A stretch of 64,000 nucleotides of DNA from PALSA-1006 sp964532405 (GTDB lineage Bacteria; Pseudomonadota; Gammaproteobacteria; Burkholderiales; Gallionellaceae). The stretch spans positions 1-64,000 of the forward strand of contig CAZHIC010000007.1 of the NCBI GenBank assembly GCA_964532405.1, written 5' to 3'. Shown here one piece after another: positions 19,116-27,657 of the stretch. The stretch's first letter is position 1, and each line of letters opens with the position of its first letter. A program made the position numbers and the translations under genes. The notes under the pieces were generated by a model, which worked only from the letters and a program-made list of their open reading frames with translations, did no database searches and had not been told where the DNA came from.

Positions 19116-19919
19116 ATGGACTTTGCTTTAATCATGTTTTCTTTGCTGCTGGTGACAGGCGGCATCTGGCTGTTGGATAAATTCGTGTTGCAGCCCAAGC
19201 GCGTGGCGGAGACTGCCGAGCCTTGGTGGGTCGAATACGCCAAGAGCTTCTTCCCCGTCATTTTGGCGGTGTTTTTGTTGCGCTCATTTTTGGTTGAGCC
19301 GTTCAAAATACCCTCCGGTTCGATGATTCCGACGCTGCAAGTGGGCGATTTTATTCTGGTGAATAAATTCACGTTCGGTATTCGTCTGCCGATCATCAAT
19401 CAAAAAATCGTGCAGATCAACGACCCCAAGCGCGGCGATGTGATGGTGTTCCATTACCCGGAGAATCCATCGGTGGACTACATTAAGCGCGTGGTCGGAT
19501 TACCCGGCGATACGGTTGTTTACCGTAACAAAAAGCTATGGATCAACGGGGCTGAGCAAACGCAGCAGCATGATGGCGATTATAATTATGTCGAGAGCGG
19601 CTTGAGTTTCGTCCACACTGAACGCTCCAATGAAGACTTGAGCGGGCATGTGCATCCGATCCTAGTGAATCCCGAGATGCCTTCGGTACACTTGGGTAGT
19701 GTCGCCGAATTTCCGCAGATCGAGAATTGCCGCTATAGCTTGGCAGAGGTAAGCTGCAAAGTTCCAGAGGGGCACTATTTCATGATGGGCGATAATCGCG
19801 ACAATAGCCGCGATAGCCGTTATTGGGGTTTCGTACCCGACAAGATGATCGTGGGCAAAGCCTTTTTTATCTGGATGAATTTTGGTGATTTGAAGCGCAT
19901 TGGTTTGTCGATTAACTAA
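19116..19919 (+). CDS. lepB: Signal peptidase I
   Basis: It removes signal peptides from exported proteins at the outer face of the inner membrane. Of 267 residues, two membrane segments (about 4-22 and 44-60) are followed by the catalytic Ser69 in PSGSMIPTL and general-base Lys124 in YIKRVVGLPGD. The GDNRDNSRDSRYWGFVP block is typical. It starts 12 bases after lepA, and co-transcription of lepA and lepB is classical. Confidence 0.96.
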   Translation: MDFALIMFSLLLVTGGIWLLDKFVLQPKRVAETAEPWWVEYAKSFFPVILAVFLLRSFLVEPFKIPSGSMIPTLQVGDFILVNKFTFGIRLPIINQKIVQINDPKRGDVMVFHYPENPSVDYIKRVVGLPGDTVVYRNKKLWINGAEQTQQHDGDYNYVESGLSFVHTERSNEDLSGHVHPILVNPEMPSVHLGSVAEFPQIENCRYSLAEVSCKVPEGHYFMMGDNRDNSRDSRYWGFVPDKMIVGKAFFIWMNFGDLKRIGLSIN

Positions 19920-19938
19920 ACGGGCACAAGGAGCGATA

Positions 19939-20307
19939 ATGAAAGCAGGCATAAACACACAACGCGGCATGAGCATGACCGGGATTATTCTGATTATTGC
20001 GGGTTTTCTATTCGTCGCCATTCTGGGGATGAAACTTATTCCCGCCTATATGCACAGCGCGCAGATCGAGCATATATTCAAGGTAATCGTGAATGATCCT
20101 GAAATGCAGAACGCCGCCGTCAAAGACATTCGCGCTTCCTATGCCAAGCGCGCCACGATGGACTACATCACCAACATCACCGCCGAGGATATCGAGGTGA
20201 GCAAGGACGGCGGAAGCCTTACCCTGAGTGCCAGTTATACGGTGAAGATTCCGGTGACCGGCAATATCAGTCTGGTGCTTGAGTTCAATCCGAGTAGCAC
20301 CAAATAA
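19939..20307 (+). CDS. DUF4845 family single-pass membrane protein
   Basis: This 122-residue protein has one N-terminal membrane segment (about 12-33, MTGIILIIAGFLFVAILGM) and a small periplasmic domain. Genes of this family lie between lepB and rnc in many beta- and gammaproteobacteria; the function is unknown. ATG 19939 has AAGGAG seven bases upstream, so the in-frame start at 19900 inside lepB is rejected. A pilin-like membrane topology is possible. Confidence 0.85.
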   Translation: MKAGINTQRGMSMTGIILIIAGFLFVAILGMKLIPAYMHSAQIEHIFKVIVNDPEMQNAAVKDIRASYAKRATMDYITNITAEDIEVSKDGGSLTLSASYTVKIPVTGNISLVLEFNPSSTK

Positions 20308-20314
20308 TCAGCCC

Positions 20315-20992
20315 ATGGATCGAGAGTCGTTGTGTCGGCAGATAGGTTATCAATTTGCGCGACCGCAATTGCTGCAAAAAGCACTGACGCACCGCAGCCA
20401 TAGTGCGGCGCATTACGAGCGTTTGGAGTTTTTGGGCGACAGCGTATTGAACTGCGCGATCGCTAAATATCTTTACGATCAGCATCCCGACCTGCCGGAA
20501 GGCGACTTATCCCGGTTGCGCTCGAATCTGGTCAATCAGCAGACGCTGTTCGCTTTGGCGCAAGGTTTGAATCTGGGCGAGTTGCTGTTGCTCGGCGAGG
20601 GCGAGCGCAAAAGTGCCGGTTTCCGCCGTCCTTCTATACTCGCCGATGCAATGGAAGCCCTGTTCGGTGCGATCTTTATGGACTCGGATTTCGCCGCCGC
20701 CGAACAGGTCGTGTTGCGCCTGTATGTGCCCTTCATAGCGCAGATGGATGTACAGAGTTTGGGAAAAGACGCCAAGACCCAGTTGCAGGAGTATTTGCAA
20801 GCACGCAAACTGGCTCTGCCCAAGTATGCAGTGGTCGCCACCCAGGGCGAGGCGCATGCGCAACTATTTGTGGTTGAATGCGACATCGCCGAAATGAAAA
20901 TCACCACGCGCGGCGAAGGCAGCAGCCGCCGCATCGCCGAACAAGCCGCAGCCGAAGCTGCCTATAACTTACTGAACAAAACGAAATCATGA
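20315..20992 (+). CDS. rnc: Ribonuclease III
   Basis: It cleaves double-stranded RNA in rRNA and mRNA processing. The 225-residue product has the signature ERLEFLGDSVL, the second metal site DAMEALFGAIF, and a dsRNA-binding domain (about 153-223, KTQLQEYLQ to AEQAAAEAAYNLL). Start ATG 20315 lies seven bases after the DUF4845 stop; an in-frame start at 20279 would overlap that gene. Its stop overlaps the era start. Confidence 0.97.
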   Translation: MDRESLCRQIGYQFARPQLLQKALTHRSHSAAHYERLEFLGDSVLNCAIAKYLYDQHPDLPEGDLSRLRSNLVNQQTLFALAQGLNLGELLLLGEGERKSAGFRRPSILADAMEALFGAIFMDSDFAAAEQVVLRLYVPFIAQMDVQSLGKDAKTQLQEYLQARKLALPKYAVVATQGEAHAQLFVVECDIAEMKITTRGEGSSRRIAEQAAAEAAYNLLNKTKS

Positions 20993-21885
20993 CCGATACT
21001 CCCCACACTTTTCACAGCGGCTTCATTGCCATCGTCGGGCGTCCCAACGTGGGCAAATCCACGCTGCTCAACCACCTCATCGGGCAGAAGATCAGCATCA
21101 CTTCGCGCAAGGCGCAAACCACGCGCCATCGCATCACCGGCATTCTCACCGAAGAGCAGGCGCAATTCGTTTTCGTCGATACGCCGGGCTTTCAGACCCA
21201 GCATCTGAACACGCTGAACAAAGGCCTCAACAAAGTGGTGACCAGCAGTTTGCGCGACGTCAACGTCGTGCTGTTCGTCATCGAGGCGCGCCACTTCGAC
21301 GAACGCGACCGCCAAGTGATGAACCTGTTGCCCACCCACATCCCCGTCCTGTTGGTCATCAACAAAGTGGACAACATGGAGAACAAAAGCGAGTTATTGC
21401 CGTTCATCCAAGACATTGCCAAAGAGCACCATTTTGCGGCCATCGTGCCGGTGAGTGCCAAGCATGACAGTCAACTCGACACTCTGCTGGAGGCGATTCG
21501 TCCCTATCTGCCGGAAGGCGAAAAAATATATCCAGAAGACGAAGTGACTGACCGCAATGAACGTTTCCTCGCGGCAGAAATCGTGCGCGAAAAAGTATTC
21601 CGCTTTACCGGGGAGGAGCTGCCTTACTCCGTGAGCGTGGTGATCGAGCAATTCAAAATGGACGGAAAAATGCGCCGCATCCATGCCGCCATCCTCGTGG
21701 ACAAAGATGCGCACAAAGCCATGCTCATCGGTGCCAAAGGCGAAAAACTCAAAGAGATCGCCACCCAAGCGCGTCTCGATATGGAAAAACTGTTCGACGG
21801 AAAAGTCTATCTGGAAGTGTGGATCAAAGTGCGCAGCGGCTGGGCCGATAGCCCGCAGATGCTGAAATCATTGGGCTACGAATAA
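20989..21885 (+). CDS. era: GTPase Era
   Basis: It binds 16S rRNA and assists 30S maturation. The 298-residue protein has the G1 motif GRPNVGKST, DTPGFQT (G3), NKVDN (G4), and a C-terminal KH domain (about 205-290, with LIGAKGEKLKEI). It overlaps rnc by four bases (ATGA). It is the last core gene before a seven-kilobase accessory stretch that reaches gyrA. Confidence 0.97.
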   Translation: MTDTPHTFHSGFIAIVGRPNVGKSTLLNHLIGQKISITSRKAQTTRHRITGILTEEQAQFVFVDTPGFQTQHLNTLNKGLNKVVTSSLRDVNVVLFVIEARHFDERDRQVMNLLPTHIPVLLVINKVDNMENKSELLPFIQDIAKEHHFAAIVPVSAKHDSQLDTLLEAIRPYLPEGEKIYPEDEVTDRNERFLAAEIVREKVFRFTGEELPYSVSVVIEQFKMDGKMRRIHAAILVDKDAHKAMLIGAKGEKLKEIATQARLDMEKLFDGKVYLEVWIKVRSGWADSPQMLKSLGYE

Positions 21886-21892
21886 GCCCCGT

Positions 21893-21952
21893 CATTCCGG
21901 CGTAGGCCGGAAACCCGCAGTTGTAGGTTGGGTGGAGCGTAGCGATACCCAA
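21893..21952. repeat. Two short palindromes directly after era
   Basis: TTCCGGCGTAGGCCGGAA (21895-21912) and GTTGGGTGGAGC...GATACCCAAC (21927-21952) stand between era and the degraded MmeI-like gene. They belong to the CATTCCGGC and GTAGGGTGGG families. They mark the left edge of the accessory region. Confidence 0.75.
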
Positions 21953-22595
21953 CATTTGAGGCCGAAACTTGACCAACAGGCTAAGGAGTAACTCGCTAGT
22001 TCATCGCAAAATGGCAAGGCAGCACACTCAACGAGCGACAAAGCTATCAAGCGCATTTTGCCGACCTGTGCGCCTTGGTCGGTGCCGAGACACCAACTCC
22101 CGCCAGCGCGGACAACTACTGTTACGAACGCGGTGTCGCCAAGACGGGCAGCAAACATGGCTGGGCGGACGTGTGGAAGCGCGGCTGTTTCGCCATCGAA
22201 TACAAAGCGCCGGATCACAATCTAGATGCCGCGCTCAAACAACTGATGACCTACGCGCTGGCGCTGGACAACCCGCCGCTGCTGGTGGTGTGCGACACAC
22301 AGATCATCCAGATACACACTCACTTCACCAACGCACCCAGCGAAATTCACACCATCGCGCTGCAAGACCTAGCCTTACAAACCAACCTCGACAAGTTGCG
22401 CTGGCTTTTCACCGCACCCGACAAATTTCATCCGCAGCGCACTATCGCGCAGATCACCGAAGAGGCCGCAGGCAAATTCGCCGCCCTCGCGCAGTCGTTG
22501 AATGGCAGAGGCCATGCCCCGCCTGCGGCAGCGGAAACTTTCTCTATCTTGCGCTGCGTGCCTTAAAAGACCTCGAACACAAAGCCAACCTCGAG

Positions 22596-22737
22596 TGCGC
22601 TTCTTGTGGAGTGCAGCGACGTGTCGCTGCAAAGCGCAGTCGAGACTGCGCACTCCAAACATAACAGCGCTACAGGGAGCGAGCCACGTATGAACTCCTC
22701 CCCTGACAAGGGGAGGCTGGGAGGGGTTGAGGTTTCT
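22596..22737. repeat. Repeat block filling a deletion in the MmeI-like pseudogene
   Basis: Nested inverted repeats occur here: TGGAGTGCAGCGAC...GCACTCCA and CTCCCCTGACAAGGGGAG. The block stands where relatives have roughly 90 residues linking the AdoMet motif to NPPF (family memory). Confidence 0.75.
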
Positions 22738-23095
22738 GAAGCGCAATGGCCCACCGTCGATGCCATCATCGGCAATCCGCCTTTCCTAGGCGACAAAAAA
22801 ATGCACGGCGAATTAGGTGATGACTACACCGAAGCCCTGCGCAAATGCTACGCAGAGCGTGTGCCGGGCGGCGCAGACTTGGTCACCTACTGGTTTGAGA
22901 AAGCACGCGCACAGATCGAAGCGGACAAGTGCCTGCGCGCCGGATTGGTTGCCACCAACTCGCTACGGCAAAAGCGCAACCGCCCGGTGTTGGAACGTAT
23001 ATTGGAGAGTGGGAATATTTTCAATGCGTGGAGCGATGAGGAATGGATTAACGAAGGCGCAGCGGTGCGCGTATCGCTGGTGTGTTTTGATGTTA

Positions 23096-23133
23096 CCCCT
23101 CGCCCGCAGGCGGGAGAGGGGCAAGGGGAGAGG
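23096..23133. repeat. Palindromic repeat read in frame in the MmeI-like pseudogene
   Basis: CCCCTCGCCCGCAGGCGGGAG and the following GGGG tract form an inverted repeat. It is translated as TPRPQAGEGQGERV between two conserved segments (VSLVCFD and CILNGAP). Confidence 0.75.
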
Positions 23134-23849
23134 GTCTGCATTCTCAACGGAGCGCCTGTCACCACCATCCATGCCGACCTCACCGCAGGCGGCAATGGCG
23201 GGAGCGACTTGACGAGTGCGCAGCCGCTCAAACAAAACGCTGGATGGTCATACTTCGGCTTATGTCTGGCAGGCGCTTTCAAAGTCCCGAGTGAAATAGC
23301 ACAAGCTTTGCTCAAGCTGCCCAACCCGCATGGCAAGCCGAACTCGGATGTGCTGCTTCCCATCTACAACGGCTCCGACATCACGCGCCGCTGGGCGGGC
23401 GATTGGGTGATCGACTTTGCCCTGCTGGATGAACAGCAAGCCGCACTATACGAAGCACCGTTCGCCTACGTGGTGGAGCACGTCAAGCCTGTGCGCGCCA
23501 GCAACCGCGAAGCGTCGCGCGCCGAAAAATGGTGGCGGCATGGCAGAGCGCGTCCAGAACTGCGCAGCAAACTTGCCAGTCTGCAACGCTACATCGCCAC
23601 ACCGGAAACGGCCAAGCATCGCTTCTTCGTCAGCTTCCCGATCAGCGTCGCGCCGGAACACAGCCTCATCGTCATCCCTGTGGATAGCGATGCAGTGTTC
23701 GGCCTCTTGTCCTCGCGTCTGCATACCGTTTGGGCGTTAGCCAAAGGCGGGCGCATGGGAATGGGCAACGACCCGCGCTACAACTCCTCGCTTATTTTCG
23801 ATACTTTTCCATTCCCCGAAGGGCTAGCTCCCGCCGATACCATTCCCTC

Positions 23850-23949
23850 CGTTCGCCCTGAGCTTGTCGAAGGGTGTACGGACGCGCAACCCGTTCATGC
23901 CGCTTCGACTAGCTCTGGACAGGCTTCGACAAGCTCAGCACGAACGGGG
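23850..23949. repeat. Palindromic repeat of the CCTGAGCTTGTCGAAG family
   Basis: The arm TTCGCCCTGAGCTTGTCGAA (23851-23870) is inverted near 23923-23945 (CTTCGACAAGCTCAGCACGAA). It reads in frame as VRPELVEG...STSSARTG, a translation seen, from memory, in many proteobacterial proteins that carry this repeat. Confidence 0.85.
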
Positions 23950-24286
23950 GAACGTGATGCGATTGTCGCCGCCGCACAAGCATTGAGCCAACTCCGTGAC
24001 AACTGGCTCAATCCACCCGAATGGACAGATTGGGTGCGCACATCCGAAGAAGAAAAAGCAGGCTATCCCTTGCGCCCCGTTGCCAAACCCGGACACGAAG
24101 CCGACCTGAAAAAACGCACCCTCACCAACCTCTACAATGCCCGCCCCGCATGGCTGGACAATGCACACAAAACGTTGGATGCCGCTGTCGCCAAGGCTTA
24201 CGGCTGGAACGACTACACGCCGGAAATGCCGGATGAGGAAGTTTTGCGGCGGTTGTTGGCGTTGAATTTGGCACGCTAGGTTTCCT

Positions 24287-25045
24287 ATGAAATTCAGAGA
24301 CATCACAGTTGGCGCGTATTCAAGGCTACACGAGCTGATTGCTTCGCGTAGTGAGCCTCCGTGCGTGCCATTTCTAGGGTACGAGTATCCGAAAGACCAG
24401 CCAGATTTCATCTATGGCTGGCAAGAGCAGGATTTCACGCGAGAGCTTGTTAATGCCTTCAATCAGTACGCCCTTTGGGTAGGTCGAGTTGGATTATGAG
24501 AGGAGGTATTGCGCGACTACTCGGAGGACGAAGTTCTTGAACTTCGTCTTGAATTCACAACGCTCCCTCTTGATTACTGCCTTTCTTTCCCACAAAAATT
24601 TAAGTCTCGAATCGTCTACTGTGCGACTCATCTGTGCTACATGAAGGGAGTCGCCGAAAATCTTGTATCGAAGGAGTGTGCTCGCCCTGACGATAAAATA
24701 AATATGGGTGCCTTGGTCGATGTTGCGAAGCATTGGTCTTCAGGCGCAAAGCTTATAGCAACATTAGGAGATATTGACGCACAGCAATATCGTGAATCCA
24801 CGGACAACTATCGCAACAAGGCACAACACCGTCATCCGCAACGGCTGGACTACGGCCATACAACAAATGTTGTACAAAGTTTTCCGCCCGGCTATTCCGT
24901 TAGTTATACCTTCGGTGAGTCCCCTCCGTTGGTTACCAGCGATGCCTTGCCTATCTTGGCGGCGGAAGCGGATCGTATGAGAGCTGTTTTCTTTGCATAT
25001 AGGGCTTTGGTTGATGAGCACGGTAGTATCAAAAGTAAAGCCTAA
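24287..25045 (+). pseudogene. Unknown protein gene interrupted by an in-frame TGA
   Basis: A 70-residue segment (MKFRDITVGAYSRL...) ends at TGA 24497-24499. The same frame continues without another stop to 25045 (EEVLRDYSEDEVLELRLEF onward). Read through, it would be 252 codons. The first part ends in a short aromatic-rich region, and the second is soluble-looking with no membrane segment. I recognise no family. A restart at the TTG at 24509 is possible, preceded by GAGAGGAGG, so the second part could still be made as a 178-residue protein. A substitution, a small indel or a sequencing error could explain the stop. Confidence 0.6.
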
Positions 25046-25050
25046 TCCAT

Positions 25051-25078
25051 TTTACAAACACTGCCGCAACAATAATAT
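25051..25078 (+). promoter_or_regulatory. Predicted promoter of the higBA pair
   Basis: TTTACA and TAATAT are 16 bases apart, 40 bases before the higB start. A short inverted repeat TCCCAAAACGGGA (25090-25102) lies between promoter and start and could be the HigA operator; that is a guess. Confidence 0.5.
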
Positions 25079-25117
25079 GTATTGCCGCTAATCCCAAAAC
25101 GGGACTGAAATGCGCCT

Positions 25118-25420
25118 ATGCGTGTGATCACCCTATCAACCCTTAAAGCCTTTTGGGAAAACAATCCGAGTCATCTGGATGCACGCGAGCCGTGCCTCGC
25201 GTGGTATCGGCAAGTGCTAGTAGCTGATTGGGCTTCACCCGCTGCGGTGAAGGGGAGCTTTGGTAATGCCAGCATTCTTAAAGACGGGTGGGGGGTGTTC
25301 AACATCGCAGGTAACAAATACCGGCTGGTGGTGTGAATCAATTACACTTACCGTGTAATGTATGTTCGCTTCATCGGCACACACAAGCAGTATGACGCGA
25401 TAGATGCGCAAACGATATGA
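25118..25420 (+). pseudogene. higB: HigB-type toxin (mRNA interferase) with a nonsense codon
   Basis: HigB toxins are ribosome-dependent mRNA interferases of the RelE fold. Residues 1-72 (MRVITLSTLKAFWENNP, AWYRQV, NASILKDG, VFNIAGNKYRLVV) follow the family, but codon 73 is TGA (25334-25336). The next 27 codons in the same frame (INYTYRVMYVRFIGTHKQYD...) are exactly the expected C-terminus and end at TGA 25418. So a single base change seems to have cut the toxin. The lost part contains the conserved YVRFIGTHxxYD motif, so the product is probably inactive. Confidence 0.88.
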
Positions 25421-25429
25421 GGTGCAAAT

Positions 25430-25804
25430 ATGGACATTAAACCAATCAAGACCAAGGCGGATTACCGTGCCGCCCTCAAAGATATTGAGGGATTGATGAC
25501 GGCGCGCGCCAATACGCCGGAAGGCGAGCGGCTGGATGTGCTGGTGACGCTGGTGGAAGCATACGAACGCAAGCATTATCCAATGGAGTTGCCCGATCCG
25601 ATTGAGGCGATCAAGTGCCGCATGGAAAGCTTGGGGCTGAAGCCGAAAGATTTACAGCCGATGATCGGTGGACTGAATCGCGTGTATGAGGTGCTGGCTT
25701 ACACGCGCCCGCTGACGCTGCCGATGATTCGCCGTTTGCATGAAGGGCTGGGCATTCCGGCGGAATGTTTGATTAAATCGTCACAGCATCAGCAGGCGGC
25801 TTGA
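25430..25804 (+). CDS. higA: HigA-type antitoxin (XRE-family regulator)
   Basis: The 124-residue product matches proteobacterial HigA partners placed after higB: an N-terminal segment with IKTKADYRAALKDIEGLM, then PDPIEAIKCRMESLGLKPKDL leading into a Cro/C1-type helix-turn-helix (about 60-110, with RVYEVLAYTRPLTLPMIRRLHEGLGI). It should bind HigB and repress the higBA promoter. It is intact although its toxin has a nonsense codon. An intact antitoxin with a broken toxin is the expected order of decay. Confidence 0.92.
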   Translation: MDIKPIKTKADYRAALKDIEGLMTARANTPEGERLDVLVTLVEAYERKHYPMELPDPIEAIKCRMESLGLKPKDLQPMIGGLNRVYEVLAYTRPLTLPMIRRLHEGLGIPAECLIKSSQHQQAA

Positions 25805-25999
25805 CTGAGATTTTCCGGCAATCCGGTCTTTGGGTCTAGATCGCGGATACCGTCGCCAACGGTAGGAACAAAGTCAACGGTGAGTTTGGCAAAGGAATAA
25901 AACCGTGATACTGGTAAAAGGCCGCTACTTTTTTATCCTTGGCATCAACGACCATCGAGTAGCCGCCCAGATTGTACTGACGAAGGGACAGCGAAAAGG

Positions 26000-26760
26000 A
26001 TTGACGAAGCTGGTGAACTCAAAACTCACCAGCGTGAGGCTGAAAAGCTTGGCATTAGCGCGGCCAGCGTAGCGCGCCAATGGCCTCAAGCCCCACCTCG
26101 CGAGGGGTTTCAAAATATCGCGCGACCCGGAATTCGTCGAGAAACTCGAAGATATTGTGGGGTTGTATTTAACCCCACCGGAACATGCCATCGTGCTGTG
26201 TTGTGATGAGAAAAGTCAGATCCAAGCATTGGATAGAACGCAGCCCGGATTGGCACTCAAGAAGGGGGCATTCACGATGACAAGCGTCACGGCACAATGA
26301 CATTATTTGCTGCACTGAATGTGCTCGGCGGCCAAGTGATCGTCGGGTGTCAGCAACAACACCGCCATGTCGAGTGGTTGAATTTTCTGAAGAAAATTGA
26401 TCGTGAAACGCCCAAAGGAAAGAGGCTAATCTGATCGTGGACAACTACGCAACACACAAACATCCGGTCGTGATAGCGTGGCTGGAAAAGCATCCGCGCT
26501 TTGTCATGCACTTCACGCCGACATCCGCGTCCTGGCTGAACAGGGTTGAGCGTTTCTTCCGGGACATCACCACGGAACGGCTACGTCGTGGTGTGTTCAC
26601 CCGCGTGCCGGAACTCATCGCGGCCATCAATGCGTACATCGGTCACCACAACACTAAACCAAAGCCTTTTATCTGGACTGCCAAGGCAAAAGATATATTG
26701 CCAAAGGTCATTCGTGCCAACGAGCGTTTAAGTTCCAAACAGAATGCAACACTACGCTAG
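26000..26760 (+). pseudogene. IS630-family transposase remnant, frameshifted
   Basis: Pieces of one DDE transposase appear in different frames: REAEKLGISAASVARQW (near 26030-26085), EFVEKLEDIVGLYL and CDEKSQIQALDRTQPGLALKKG (26130-26275), TLFAALNVLGGQVI (near 26300-26345), KKIDRETPK (near 26392), and an intact C-terminal block from 26437 with DNYATHKHP, FTPTSASWLNRVERFF and KPFIWTAKA. The catalytic DE...D...E framework is recognisable but broken by several frameshifts. I could not place terminal inverted repeats or target duplication. The 120 bp between higA and this element hold no gene I recognise. Confidence 0.9.
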
Positions 26761-26779
26761 AACTTGGGTTGCTACCATT

Positions 26780-26874
26780 GCGCAGCGGTGCGTTTACGTG
26801 TGACTTGCGGCAAGGCGTAATGGGCGATTTGGCGGCTAGCCAATTTTGCTTTGGCTCGAACTGGGGCGGCGTGA
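26780..26874. repeat. 95-bp direct repeat, left copy
   Basis: This segment aligns without gaps to 28762-28856, with about 82 of 95 bases identical by hand count. The most conserved part is the 37 bases starting TTTGGCGGCTAGCC. It follows the IS630 remnant and precedes the VapBC-type pair. Confidence 0.9.
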
Positions 26875-26889
26875 GCCATCAAGTTTTTC

Positions 26890-26919
26890 TTGGCCAACTT
26901 AGCCAGGTTGAGTTACACT
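26890..26919 (+). promoter_or_regulatory. Predicted promoter of the VapBC-type pair
   Basis: TTGGCC and TACACT are 18 bases apart, 36 bases before the antitoxin GTG start. Confidence 0.45.
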
Positions 26920-26955
26920 GCGCGCATCTTTCAAACATCTCCGAGGAGTCGAATC

Positions 26956-27201
26956 GTGCAATGCAATATGCTCGAAGCCAAAAGCCAACTTTCCAAACTG
27001 GTGCAAGCTGCATTGGCAGGCGAGGATGTCGTTATCGCCAACAAGGGCGTGCCTGTCGTCAGGTTGGTTAAAGTGGATGCACTAAGCGTTGCGCGCAAGC
27101 CCGGTGCATGGTCGGGTCTGTCCAAGGCAAAAGTAGATTGGGACTCTGCCACTACCAATGCAGCCATCGCTGAAATGCTCGGTGGAAACAAATTGCTGTG
27201 A
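26956..27201 (+). CDS. vapB: Phd/YefM-type antitoxin (VapB)
   Basis: This 81-residue antitoxin starts at GTG 26956, placed nine bases after AGGAG. It reads VQCNMLEAKSQLSKLVQ with ALAGEDVVIANKGVPVVRL, the standard Phd/YefM DNA-binding fold. The C-terminal part (about 55-81) should wrap the toxin. It is translationally coupled to the PIN-domain gene by a four-base overlap. An in-frame extension to 26890 runs into the promoter and is rejected. Confidence 0.92.
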   Translation: MQCNMLEAKSQLSKLVQAALAGEDVVIANKGVPVVRLVKVDALSVARKPGAWSGLSKAKVDWDSATTNAAIAEMLGGNKLL

Positions 27202-27578
27202 AGCGCTATTTGATCGACACCCACTTGGCGTACTGGTGGATGACGGCAGATGCGCGCTTGGGCAAAGCAACACAACGCATCATCGCCAAATCCGACATCG
27301 TGGTGAGCACCGCAAGTCTATGGGAAATGGTACTGAAAAATAGCAAAGGCAAATTACCCTTGCCGCAAGGTTCGCTCACCGAACAACTCGAAGCGCAGGG
27401 GTTTATTCTGCTGCCGATTTTACCGCGACATATCGAAGCAGCGCGCAATTTGAATTGCGCCCACAACGACCCATTCGACAGATTACTTATTGCTCAGGCG
27501 CATGATGAAAGACTCACACTGCTTACGCGTGATGCGGTGATACTTGGGTTGGGGTTGAACGGGGTAGAGGAGGGATGA
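27198..27578 (+). CDS. vapC: PIN-domain toxin (VapC-type ribonuclease)
   Basis: This 126-residue PIN-domain endoribonuclease probably cleaves a tRNA or rRNA target that cannot be read from the sequence. Acidic residues are in place: Asp in YLIDTHLAYWW, Glu in ASLWEMVLK, and the Asp pair in AHNDPFDRLL. The GTG start overlaps the antitoxin stop. The gene appears intact and with its partner forms a complete type II toxin-antitoxin module, unlike the neighbouring higBA. Confidence 0.93.
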   Translation: MKRYLIDTHLAYWWMTADARLGKATQRIIAKSDIVVSTASLWEMVLKNSKGKLPLPQGSLTEQLEAQGFILLPILPRHIEAARNLNCAHNDPFDRLLIAQAHDERLTLLTRDAVILGLGLNGVEEG

Positions 27579-27594
27579 TGCAAAAACACGGGCA

Positions 27595-27622
27595 ATAAAA
27601 AAGCCCGTCGCGAGGACGGGCT
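27595..27622 (-). terminator. Rho-independent terminator after the leftward secreted-protein gene
   Basis: AGCCCGTC and GACGGGCT form an 8-bp stem with a 5-base loop, followed on the minus strand by six T residues. It is 36 bases beyond the stop at 27658 and 17 bases from the end of vapC. Confidence 0.92.
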
Positions 27623-27657
27623 GGTGTGGCGCACTTCATGTTTGGAGAAGTTTCAGA

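Larger units (their letters stand above)
22000..24279 (+). pseudogene. MmeI-like (type IIG/IIL) restriction-modification enzyme, degraded
   Basis: Full relatives fuse a PD-(D/E)xK nuclease to an adenine methyltransferase and a target-recognition region. Here the nuclease part reads in frame from 22000 (FIAKWQGSTLNER), with GWADVWKRG and EYK as catalytic candidates, but a TAG precedes it and no start is evident. At 22517/22518 the text jumps from NGRGHAP directly to the AdoMet motif PACGSGNFLYLAL in another frame, so a middle segment of perhaps 200 residues is missing. At 22596-22737 repeats replace the next segment. From 22738 the original frame resumes with the catalytic motif IIGNPPFLGD and runs to the end. 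Two more repeats are embedded at 23096 and 23850. It cannot make a working enzyme as one chain. Confidence 0.88.

Noticed and set aside
21969..22664. Arg/Gln-rich 231-residue frame in the MmeI-like region
   Set aside because: Except for the short PACGSGNF piece (22518-22595), it is the wrong frame over the nuclease part of the pseudogene.
24497..25336. UGA recoding (selenocysteine or alternative code) to explain in-frame TGA codons
   Set aside because: TGA serves as the normal stop in zwf, glk and others here. No SECIS-like hairpin follows either codon, and HigB has no Cys at this position. Nonsense mutation is simpler.
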